Shown here: positions 1-5,022 of the stretch, in pieces | How positions within the stretch are numbered: the first letter of the stretch is position 1 | Layout: the number at the start of each line of letters is the position of its first letter | Source of the DNA: Ignavibacteria bacterium UBA4661 | Lineage (GTDB): Bacteria > Bacteroidota > Ignavibacteria > Kapaibacteriales > UBA4661 | DNA length: 6,026 bases | Direction: 5' to 3' | Assembly (NCBI GenBank): GCA_002405405.1 | Contig: DHLT01000327.1 | Span: 5,918 to 11,943, forward strand | Translations under genes and position numbers: made by a program | Notes under the pieces: generated by a model | Told to the model about the DNA's origin: nothing | What the model saw: the letters and a program-made list of their open reading frames with translations, nothing else | Database searches by the model: none

Positions 1-273
1 CTCTATCCCACATGGAATGAAGAGAATCGAACGCTTCACTTCTCTGCCGATAGCGATGCTGCTATTGTTAAGGGCTTAATTGCTTTGCTCTTACGCGTTT
101 ACTCCGATCAAACACCGGCGCTCATCCTTGCTACCGAGCCACACTTCATGAAGGAGATTGGGTTAGATTCCCATCTTTCGCAGAATCGTACTAATGGCTT
201 TGCTTCCATGGTTAAACAGATTAAAGTCTATGCCCTCGCGTATCATGCAAAATATGAAGAACAGCAAGCATGA
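1..273 (+). CDS. sufE: SufE family cysteine desulfuration protein, C-terminal part
   Basis: SufE accepts persulfide sulfur from the cysteine desulfurase SufS and passes it to the SufBCD scaffold during cytoplasmic iron-sulfur cluster assembly. The open frame runs from base 1 to the TGA at 271-273, giving 90 residues with no start in view, so the gene is cut by the window edge. The visible part carries the family hallmarks SDAAIVKGLIALLL (about residues 17-30), a YSDQTP segment, and the C-terminal GLDSHLSQNRTNGFASM block, matching the SufE LT/S-P-x-R-x-(N/Q)-G-(L/F)-x-(A/S)-M pattern. Family members are about 135-150 residues, so about one third is missing. The sulfur-accepting cysteine (GCQS-VW motif in E. 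coli) should lie a few codons before base 1 and cannot be checked. An in-frame TTG at 85 is inside the domain and is not a real start. The stop codon touches the stop codon of the convergent gene. Confidence 0.87.
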   Translation, partial: LYPTWNEENRTLHFSADSDAAIVKGLIALLLRVYSDQTPALILATEPHFMKEIGLDSHLSQNRTNGFASMVKQIKVYALAYHAKYEEQQA

Positions 274-1401
274 TTAAATAAACCGTTCTCCATGAGTTTC
301 TTTCAAAACGCCTACAACCTTTTTGACATCCTGCACACGTGATTTAGGGCAGACAAGAATACCATCGGCTGTTGCAACGACTACGATATCTTCCATACCG
401 ATGACACCCACAGACATGGTATTAATGCTTGCATCATTGATAACAATACAATTTTTAGAATCAAGAAGAACAGCATCACCAATGCACACATTATGCTGTT
501 CGTCAGCACCAAAAGAACGTTCGAGTGCATCATACGAACCGATATCATCCCAATCGAACTCTGCTGTAATCATAGCAACATTGTCAGCGCGTTCCATCAA
601 CCCGTAATCAATCGAAATGTCAGGGAAATGATTGAAGACCGCATCAATACTTGGTGCAGCTCCACGAAAAACAACATGGGTCTGTCCATGCAATTGTGCA
701 CGTAGTGTATCCACCTTCACACCGACTTCCGGCAAGCATTCCGTCAAGCCCCGCATCACCGTATCCAATCGCCAAATAAACATCCCGCTATTCCAATAGT
801 AATGCCCATCTGCTACGAATGCTTTAGCAGTTTCTTCATTGGGTTTTTCATGAAAGGATGCTACCGGACGCACAGCAATGGCGCCTGTTTGTACGCCACT
901 GCTCACGGCTTTAATGTATCCAAATCCGGTTGCCGGACGTGTTGGTTTTAAACCAAATGTTACAAGATCGGGTGCGTGTTCAACATGATCAAATGCCGTT
1001 GCCACTGCTGTACGAAAGACTTCTGCATTTGCAATGTGCGAGTCAGCGGTCAGCACTGCCATAGCAATTTGATCGGGTGTATGCGTTGCCGAATATCGCT
1101 CGGCAATAAATGCAACTGCCAATGCGATGCATGGTGCTGTATTGCGTTTGGCTGGTTCGGCAATGATATTTTCCGCAGGCAATTCAGGCAATGCCGAACG
1201 CATGACAGGCTGTAATAATTCACTTGTCACAATAAAAATGTGTTCATGCGGCACAAGCGGCGCAATGCGTTCAATAGCTTGCTCCAGCATGGTTTTATCG
1301 GGTGCAGTCAGCTTGAGTAATTGTTTAGGTTTTGTTCTTCGTGATAGGGGCCAGAAACGTTCACCACTGCCACCTGCCATGATAAGGACTGTTTTAAGCA
1401 T
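274..1401 (-). CDS. manC: mannose-1-phosphate guanylyltransferase (GDP-mannose pyrophosphorylase), short form
   Basis: The enzyme makes GDP-mannose from mannose-1-phosphate and GTP in the cytoplasm, supplying mannose, fucose and rhamnose sugars for surface glycans and glycoconjugates. The 375-residue protein has the nucleotidyltransferase signature GGSGERFWPLSR at 10-21, KPKQ at 24-27, RNTAP at 86-90, an acidic loop VLTADSHI at 116-123, TGFGYI at 158-163, FHEKP at 183-187, NSGMFIW at 204-210, DYGLMER at 265-271 and WDDIGSY at 284-290. The length and absence of a C-terminal cupin domain mark it as the monofunctional form without phosphomannose isomerase. The ATG at 1399-1401 fits the family N-terminus exactly, although no good Shine-Dalgarno sequence precedes it (only an A/T-rich stretch). 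The acidic loop (usually P/S-A-D-H-x-I) and the MEK motif (here MER) differ slightly from the common form. It diverges from the peptidase gene across a 199-bp gap. Confidence 0.93.
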   Translation of the reverse strand: MLKTVLIMAGGSGERFWPLSRRTKPKQLLKLTAPDKTMLEQAIERIAPLVPHEHIFIVTSELLQPVMRSALPELPAENIIAEPAKRNTAPCIALAVAFIAERYSATHTPDQIAMAVLTADSHIANAEVFRTAVATAFDHVEHAPDLVTFGLKPTRPATGFGYIKAVSSGVQTGAIAVRPVASFHEKPNEETAKAFVADGHYYWNSGMFIWRLDTVMRGLTECLPEVGVKVDTLRAQLHGQTHVVFRGAAPSIDAVFNHFPDISIDYGLMERADNVAMITAEFDWDDIGSYDALERSFGADEQHNVCIGDAVLLDSKNCIVINDASINTMSVGVIGMEDIVVVATADGILVCPKSRVQDVKKVVGVLKETHGERFI

Positions 1402-1476
1402 ATAATCGTATCAAAAGAGAAAAAAAGAAATTGATGATATTTCTCGAAGAGAGTTCTCGTGCTAGGGGACAAATAT

Positions 1477-1518
1477 CGCAAAAATCGCGCAAGACCCGCG
1501 ACAAATGGTATTTTTGCG
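1477..1518. repeat. nested inverted repeat in the middle of the divergent region
   Basis: The outer arms CGCAAAAAT (1477-1485) and ATTTTTGCG (1510-1518) are perfect 9-bp inverted repeats. Inside them CGCG (1486-1489) pairs with CGCG (1497-1500) around a 7-base loop, leaving 1501-1509 as a bulge. The centre is near 1497, almost exactly midway between the two start codons. It may be an operator or a transcript hairpin; a 9-bp perfect match within 50 bp is expected about once by chance in a window of this size, so function is unproven. Confidence 0.45.
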
Positions 1519-1547
1519 CCTTGTTTTTCTTTGATATGCTTGCCAAA

Positions 1548-1565
1548 ATACTGTACAAGCAGTAT
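1548..1565. repeat. small inverted repeat upstream of the M16 peptidase gene
   Basis: ATACTG (1548-1553) and CAGTAT (1560-1565) are perfect 6-bp inverted arms around TACAAG. The element ends 35 bp before the GTG start of the peptidase, a position suited to an operator or a leader hairpin. The arms resemble a LexA box only superficially, since the spacing is CTG-N6-CAG rather than CTGT-N8-ACAG. Confidence 0.3.
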
Positions 1566-1586
1566 GTCTCGGCTTCTTTTTTCAGC

Positions 1587-1591
1587 AAAGG
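1587..1591 (+). promoter_or_regulatory. ribosome binding site deciding the GTG start of the M16 peptidase
   Basis: AAAGG ends 9 bases before the GTG at 1601. The open frame extends upstream to a TGA at 1532-1534 but holds no other ATG, GTG or TTG, so this site supports the GTG start. Confidence 0.55.
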
Positions 1592-1600
1592 TTATATTTC

Positions 1601-2872
1601 GTGGCACATCACTCTTCTCGCTCATTTCAACAAACAGAATCGATTTCTTATCGTAAAACCGTGCTTTCAAGCGGTGTACGGGTGATTTCAGAATATATTC
1701 CTACTGCACAATCATTCTCTTTGGGTGTGTGGGCGGAGGTTGGCTCTCGCCATGAACGTCCCCGCGAACATGGCGCAGCACACTTTTTGGAACATATTGT
1801 TTTTCGCGGCACACCAACACGCTCTGCAAAGCGCATTGCAACAGAGTTAGAATCCTTGGGTGCTTATCTCAATGCCTTCACAACCAAAGATCATATTTGC
1901 CTATATGTGCGCGCACTGACACGACACTTTGAGAAGTCACTTGCAGTGCTTGCTGATGTTGCACAGAACCCTCTCTTTGCTCCGCGTGATCTTGAAAAAG
2001 AACGTGCTGTCATTCTCGAAGAAATGCGTTCGCTCGAAGACGAACCTGAAGAAGAAGTTGCCGACTTGCTCGATTTATCACTTTTTGGTGCGCATCCGCT
2101 CGCTCATCCGATTAGTGGCACACCGGAGAGTGTGAGTGCTATCACACGCGAAGATTTACAGGCATTCCATAAGCGTTTTTTTCATCCGAAAAATCTTGTT
2201 GTTGCCATTGCGGGCAATATCGACCATAATACTGCCTGCATCCTTGCAGAATCACTCTTTGCACGCCGCACCGAACGTTTTCGCAAGCGCAGCATTATTC
2301 CCCCAACCATCATGCCACCACAGTATCAAGAAATTACCCGTGCCGTTCAGCAAGCGCACATTCACTGGGGTATTGCATTTCCTGAGCTTGGTGATAAAGA
2401 CTACTACACACTGTCGATTATCAACATGCTCTTTGGTGATGGCATGAGTTCGCGGCTCAACCAAACTATTCGAGAAAAGCACAGCTTAGCTTATACTGTA
2501 TATTCCGCTATTGGTGACATGACCGATGCCACAACGATCACACTCTATGCTGCAACAGAAGCTAAAAATCGTACCAAAACAGAGCAACTCCTTCGTCATG
2601 AAATCGATAAGCTAGTAAACCATGCTATCAGTAAAGCTGAGTTTCAACGAGCAAAAGAACAGTTAAAATCGAACATTATCATCGGTTTGGAAAGCTTATC
2701 AGGACGTATGAATATGTTGGAAAAGAGTGAATTCTACTTAGGGCGGTATGAATCTGCCGAAGAAAAACTCGCATGGATTGACAGCATTTCTCTTGCCGAA
2801 ACAAACACCTTTGCCCATGAACGACTTGGCATTGAGCATTGGCACACTGCCGTCATTGTACCGGAAGACTAG
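1601..2872 (+). CDS. M16 family zinc peptidase (insulinase / processing-peptidase-like)
   Basis: This is a 423-residue single-chain M16B peptidase, the usual length for the bacterial relatives of mitochondrial processing peptidase beta. Its N-terminal catalytic half has the inverted zinc motif HFLEH (61-65: zinc ligands His61 and His65, catalytic base Glu64), and the distal ligand Glu141 in VILEEM lies 76 residues after His65, as the family requires. The C-terminal half carries GMSSRLNQTIREKHSLAYTV (281-300); Arg291 and Tyr298 match the conserved pair that helps bind substrate. All catalytic residues are present, so it should be active. No signal peptide or membrane segment is seen, so a cytoplasmic role in degrading or processing peptides is inferred; the natural substrate is unknown. 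The family-typical start YRKTVLSSGVRVI begins at residue 17, so the GTG at 1601 leaves a short polar extension. It stands alone, with a divergent gene upstream and a convergent gene 38 bp downstream. Confidence 0.93.
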   Translation: MAHHSSRSFQQTESISYRKTVLSSGVRVISEYIPTAQSFSLGVWAEVGSRHERPREHGAAHFLEHIVFRGTPTRSAKRIATELESLGAYLNAFTTKDHICLYVRALTRHFEKSLAVLADVAQNPLFAPRDLEKERAVILEEMRSLEDEPEEEVADLLDLSLFGAHPLAHPISGTPESVSAITREDLQAFHKRFFHPKNLVVAIAGNIDHNTACILAESLFARRTERFRKRSIIPPTIMPPQYQEITRAVQQAHIHWGIAFPELGDKDYYTLSIINMLFGDGMSSRLNQTIREKHSLAYTVYSAIGDMTDATTITLYAATEAKNRTKTEQLLRHEIDKLVNHAISKAEFQRAKEQLKSNIIIGLESLSGRMNMLEKSEFYLGRYESAEEKLAWIDSISLAETNTFAHERLGIEHWHTAVIVPED

Positions 2873-2910
2873 AAAAACATCCTGATTTATTGTTTATCAT
2901 TTCTGTCGTA

Positions 2911-3654
2911 TTACGCTTTCCCCAAAGCATTGGAATAAGCACTCATCATTTTTGCAATAGCAATCACCACAGAGGAAGGTAAATTTTTCACGATAGCGAG
3001 TCGTACTTTCCACCCAAGATCAGCATATTCCTGTGGTTCGCGTACATGAGTAACTTTCTCTTTAAGGACATCTGCCGACAATCGCTCTGCGTCTTCAGCA
3101 TTGGCATAAATAAGCGTGTTGTACTTGTACCATGGACGTATGTCGTTGTTGTTTGCAACTTGCCTGCGGATATAGTCATAGCACTGATATCCCCGACTTT
3201 CAAACTTCTCTTTCCAGTAGCGAAGCGGCTGTTCATTGACATGGTATTCCCCACCCTGCCCCTGCACTGCGGCGGAGAAAACAATCACATCGCTTAGCCC
3301 TACAAGATTGTCAATAAAGATATCGGCACTCGATGCTTGAATATGCTCTGCTACTTCTAAAGATATTGCAAGGTCATATTTTTTCGAAAGAACAAGTGGT
3401 TGCGACAAATCATGTTCGATAAATTCATGAGCATCAACAAGAAGATTGTTTTTATCTACATAGCTACCATCAACGCCCACAATCTCTGTAGCACCATATT
3501 CGCGGAACACCGTTAGCCATGCACCTCTGCCACACCCCACATCAGCAACAGTTTTGAATGCAATGTTATTTTTTATCAAGGGAAGAAAAGTTCGTGCAGA
3601 TGCAATCGCACCCTGCTCGATATAATTGAAAAATGTATTGCTATAGACGTGCAT
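2911..3654 (-). CDS. class I SAM-dependent methyltransferase, probably glycan-related
   Basis: The 247-residue protein has a Rossmann-type methyltransferase core: motif I VADVGCGRGAW at 36-46 (SAM-binding glycine loop), the acidic residue of motif II in VGVDGS (Asp62), HDLSQPL at 81-87, and motif IV/post-motif YDLAISLEVAEHI at 93-105. QGQGGEYHVNEQPLRYW (131-147) is a block seen in methyltransferases of surface-polysaccharide clusters, which suggests a sugar or glycan substrate; this is inferred from memory of such proteins, not tested. The C-terminal 60 residues contain a hydrophobic, possibly amphipathic stretch (about 217-237) that could help membrane association. The ATG at 3652-3654 is the only sensible start; no Shine-Dalgarno sequence precedes it. 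The gene lies downstream of gcvH on the same strand but is separated from it by a strong terminator, so it probably has its own promoter. It converges on the peptidase gene. Confidence 0.85.
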   Translation of the reverse strand: MHVYSNTFFNYIEQGAIASARTFLPLIKNNIAFKTVADVGCGRGAWLTVFREYGATEIVGVDGSYVDKNNLLVDAHEFIEHDLSQPLVLSKKYDLAISLEVAEHIQASSADIFIDNLVGLSDVIVFSAAVQGQGGEYHVNEQPLRYWKEKFESRGYQCYDYIRRQVANNNDIRPWYKYNTLIYANAEDAERLSADVLKEKVTHVREPQEYADLGWKVRLAIVKNLPSSVVIAIAKMMSAYSNALGKA

Positions 3655-3688
3655 ATAGGAACATGAAAATGTGGAAACTTGTAAATAT

Positions 3689-3694
3689 CTTATA
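3689..3694 (-). promoter_or_regulatory. possible -10 element for the methyltransferase gene
   Basis: On the minus strand TATAAG matches five of six bases of TATAAT and lies 34 bp before the ATG, just downstream of the gcvH terminator. No -35 hexamer is evident at 16-18 bp, so this is tentative. Confidence 0.25.
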
Positions 3695-3703
3695 CCTCAA
3701 TAT

Positions 3704-3738
3704 AAAGCCCCTGCACGTATACGATGTACAGGGGCTTT
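3704..3738 (-). terminator. Rho-independent terminator after gcvH
   Basis: The arms AAAGCCCCTG (3704-3713) and CAGGGGCTTT (3729-3738) form a perfect 10-bp stem with a 15-base loop, 25 bp after the gcvH stop. On the minus strand the stem is followed by ATATTG, giving a modest U-rich tail (CTTTATATT). The loop contains the 8-bp palindrome CGTATACG. No convergent gene uses the plus strand here, so it most likely ends the gcvH transcript and insulates the methyltransferase gene. Confidence 0.82.
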
Positions 3739-3763
3739 GTTACGTTGTATTGAAACGATTCGA

Positions 3764-4144
3764 TTATTGCCCAATGAGTGCTTTATACGCTGTAGCATCC
3801 ATAAGAGCATCAACTTCGGCAGGATTTGAAAGTACAATCTTCACCAACCATCCCTCACCGTAAGGATCATTATTAATTTTTTCAGGAGTATCATTCAAAT
3901 CAGAATTGACCTCAATGATTTTTCCCGATGCCGGTGCATATAAATCGGCAACTGTTTTGACTGCTTCAATCGTGCCGAAAACCTCACCGGCAGTAATATC
4001 TTTGCTACTATCGTTAATATCCAGATATACGATATCACCAAGCTCACTTTGAGCATGGTCGGTAATACCGATATATGCTTCATTACCCACAATACGCATC
4101 CATTCGTGCTCTTTGGTATATTTCAAATTATCCGGGAAAATCAT
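3764..4144 (-). CDS. gcvH: glycine cleavage system H protein
   Basis: GcvH is the lipoyl-carrying shuttle of the glycine cleavage system, moving the aminomethyl group between the P, T and L proteins in the cytoplasm. The 126-residue product covers the whole family length. It begins with MIFPDNLKYTKEHEW, has GITDHAQSELGDIVYLDI (26-43), and carries the lipoylation motif GTIEAVKTVADLYAP (57-71) with Lys63 as the modified lysine. NNDPYGEGWLVKI (91-103) is the conserved C-terminal block. The frame is open 30 codons further upstream, but the start at 4144 is chosen because it matches the family N-terminus and has AAAGGA six bases before it. The genes for the P, T and L proteins are not in the window, so gcvH is a stand-alone unit here, ended by a strong hairpin. 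The two-gene operon upstream is separated by 91 bp. Confidence 0.96.
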   Translation of the reverse strand: MIFPDNLKYTKEHEWMRIVGNEAYIGITDHAQSELGDIVYLDINDSSKDITAGEVFGTIEAVKTVADLYAPASGKIIEVNSDLNDTPEKINNDPYGEGWLVKIVLSNPAEVDALMDATAYKALIGQ

Positions 4145-4150
4145 TGTGCA

Positions 4151-4156
4151 TCCTTT
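4151..4156 (-). promoter_or_regulatory. ribosome binding site deciding the gcvH start
   Basis: AAAGGA on the minus strand lies six bases before the ATG at 4144 and rules out the longer frame starting at 4234, which has no such site and adds 30 residues foreign to the family. Confidence 0.7.
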
Positions 4157-4192
4157 GTAAAAAGTGAAGAAATAATCATCATGAATGACATC

Positions 4193-4198
4193 ATTGTA
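4193..4198 (-). promoter_or_regulatory. possible -10 element for gcvH
   Basis: TACAAT on the minus strand matches five of six bases of TATAAT, 48 bp before the gcvH ATG. The expected -35 position falls on the right arm (ACTGCA) of the inverted repeat at 4216-4233 and does not resemble TTGACA, so a regulator-dependent promoter is possible but unproven. Confidence 0.28.
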
Positions 4199-4211
4199 TT
4201 CTTGTACTACT

Positions 4212-4224
4212 TGTATGCAGTAGA
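4212..4224 (-). repeat. 13-bp repeat, left copy, outside the paralogue operon
   Basis: On the minus strand this reads TCTACTGCATACA, identical to 5814-5826 on the plus strand. The two copies therefore form an inverted repeat enclosing the two exported-protein genes, each in intergenic DNA. This copy overlaps the small inverted repeat at 4216-4233. Confidence 0.45.
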
Positions 4225-4233
4225 ATAACTGCA
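4216..4233. repeat. inverted repeat between the exported-protein operon and gcvH
   Basis: TGCAGT (4216-4221) and ACTGCA (4228-4233) are perfect 6-bp inverted arms around AGAATA, starting two bases beyond the stop codon of the upstream gene. On the minus strand no U-tract follows, so it is not a good intrinsic terminator. It could be a 3'-end mRNA hairpin or an operator for gcvH. Next to it is the tandem CTTGTACTACTTGTA (4201-4215), a 6-bp unit repeated at a 9-bp period. Confidence 0.4.
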
Positions 4234-4235
4234 AT

Positions 4236-4994
4236 TTACTTCGCGCTTGCTTTAATCACCGAAAAATTATTCCGCAACACAGGAATAAGTTCATTAACAA
4301 GCGGTGTGCGTAAATGATTAATCGTGGCTAAAAACACTTCGCCAAGCTGTACACACTCTCCGACATCATCGCCCAACGATTTTGCTGTAACAGCTTTTGT
4401 GGTAAAGCTTTCACCATTACTGAGCGTAATTCGCAAGGCAATTTTTGCTTCAATTTTTGGTTGGAAACGATACACCTGCCCGCCTGCCAAGCCACCACTA
4501 CCACCGGTACTGATCCCGAAACCTATTCCATTGCGCGAGGACGCCGCCGAATGAAATGTTACTCCTGTTTTGATAGTTTCCGGTTCAATAAGGGGTTCGA
4601 TAATTGCGTCGTATTTTGCTTGATCTCGAATATTCTGTGCAGGCATGATATTGCTGTACGCAATCTTCTTAACGACATCGCCGAGTGCAATACGCAATGC
4701 AGCTGTATAGACAGGACCCACACTCAACATCAATCGTGAGCCGGCGCAATAGCCCTTGCCTTCTTCTTCGACAATATAGGGTACTTCACGTAGGGCAATT
4801 TCCTGAGGTATATACAACAACACTGATATATTCAGCAGTGAGTCAATCTGCTGCTGTGTCGCCGCTCTTCCAATACCATTTGACTTACTCCTATGATGTG
4901 CACTTACCATGCCTGTGCTGGCTATCAGCACGACACAACTCACAAGCAATAAGGATCGATAGATTAATACAACAGACGCTATGATTGACTTCAT
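4236..4994 (-). CDS. exported protein of unknown function, second of a paralogous pair
   Basis: I do not recognise a named family. The 252-residue protein starts with a strongly hydrophobic leader (residues 4-30) and a plausible signal peptidase I site, Val-Ser-Ala|His at 30-33, so it should act in the periplasm or outside the cell. LVSC at 17-20 resembles a lipobox, but the residues after Cys20 stay hydrophobic, so a lipoprotein is less likely. The mature part shows GYCAGSR (81-87), VYTAALRIA (95-103), KYDAIIE (127-133), IALRIT (185-190) and VGEC (211-214), all matched in the upstream neighbour. A glycine-rich stretch GIGFGISTGGSGGLAGGQ (156-173) is unique to this copy. Cys83 and Cys214 may form a disulfide. 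The start at 4994 is chosen for its strong ribosome binding site; the frame stays open to 5090 but would overlap the upstream gene. It lies 28 bp after that gene and is probably co-transcribed. Confidence 0.8.
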   Translation of the reverse strand: MKSIIASVVLIYRSLLLVSCVVLIASTGMVSAHHRSKSNGIGRAATQQQIDSLLNISVLLYIPQEIALREVPYIVEEEGKGYCAGSRLMLSVGPVYTAALRIALGDVVKKIAYSNIMPAQNIRDQAKYDAIIEPLIEPETIKTGVTFHSAASSRNGIGFGISTGGSGGLAGGQVYRFQPKIEAKIALRITLSNGESFTTKAVTAKSLGDDVGECVQLGEVFLATINHLRTPLVNELIPVLRNNFSVIKASAK

Positions 4995-5001
4995 GGCAAT
5001 G

Positions 5002-5007
5002 CTCCTT
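5002..5007 (-). promoter_or_regulatory. strong ribosome binding site for the second exported-protein gene
   Basis: AAGGAG on the minus strand lies seven bases before the ATG at 4994, within the 28-bp gap after the upstream stop. It fixes the start and shows independent translation initiation inside the operon. Confidence 0.75.
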
Positions 5008-5022
5008 GAGACTACCCAACCA

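Larger units (their letters stand above)
1402..1600. promoter_or_regulatory. divergent intergenic region between manC and the M16 peptidase gene
   Basis: This 199-bp AT-rich gap must hold the promoters of both flanking genes, which point away from each other. It contains a nested inverted repeat near its centre (1477-1518), a second inverted repeat at 1548-1565, direct copies of GACAAAT at 1468-1474 and 1500-1506 (32 bp apart), and TTCTCG at 1441-1446 and 1454-1459. A weak plus-strand promoter reading is TTGCGC (1514-1519) with TATGCT (1535-1540) at 15 bp spacing; no convincing consensus promoter was found for either strand. No coding sequence is credible here: the open frames overlap each other and encode nothing recognisable. 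Confidence 0.5.

Noticed and set aside
976..1405. Plus-strand frames of 79 and 92 codons opposite manC
   Set aside because: They lie wholly or almost wholly antisense to a clear enzyme gene; the cysteine-rich translation of one is a by-product of manC codon use.
1548..1565. LexA/SOS box
   Set aside because: The arms are spaced CTG-N6-CAG, not CTGT-N8-ACAG, and the neighbouring gene is not an SOS gene.
1308..1670. Open frames of 64-120 codons on both strands across the manC/peptidase gap
   Set aside because: They overlap each other and two well-supported genes, have no recognisable motif, and no ribosome binding site. They are chance frames in AT-rich non-coding DNA.
2873..2910. Terminator between the convergent peptidase and methyltransferase genes
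   Set aside because: Only a 4-bp TGAT/ATCA pairing with a long loop is present; nothing like a stable stem.
4216..4233. Intrinsic terminator of the two-gene operon
   Set aside because: The 6-bp stem is short and no T-run follows on the minus strand, so it was listed only as an inverted repeat.
4324..4984. Plus-strand frames of 76-99 codons opposite the second exported-protein gene
   Set aside because: They are shadows of the minus-strand gene, which has a strong ribosome binding site, a signal peptide and a paralogue.
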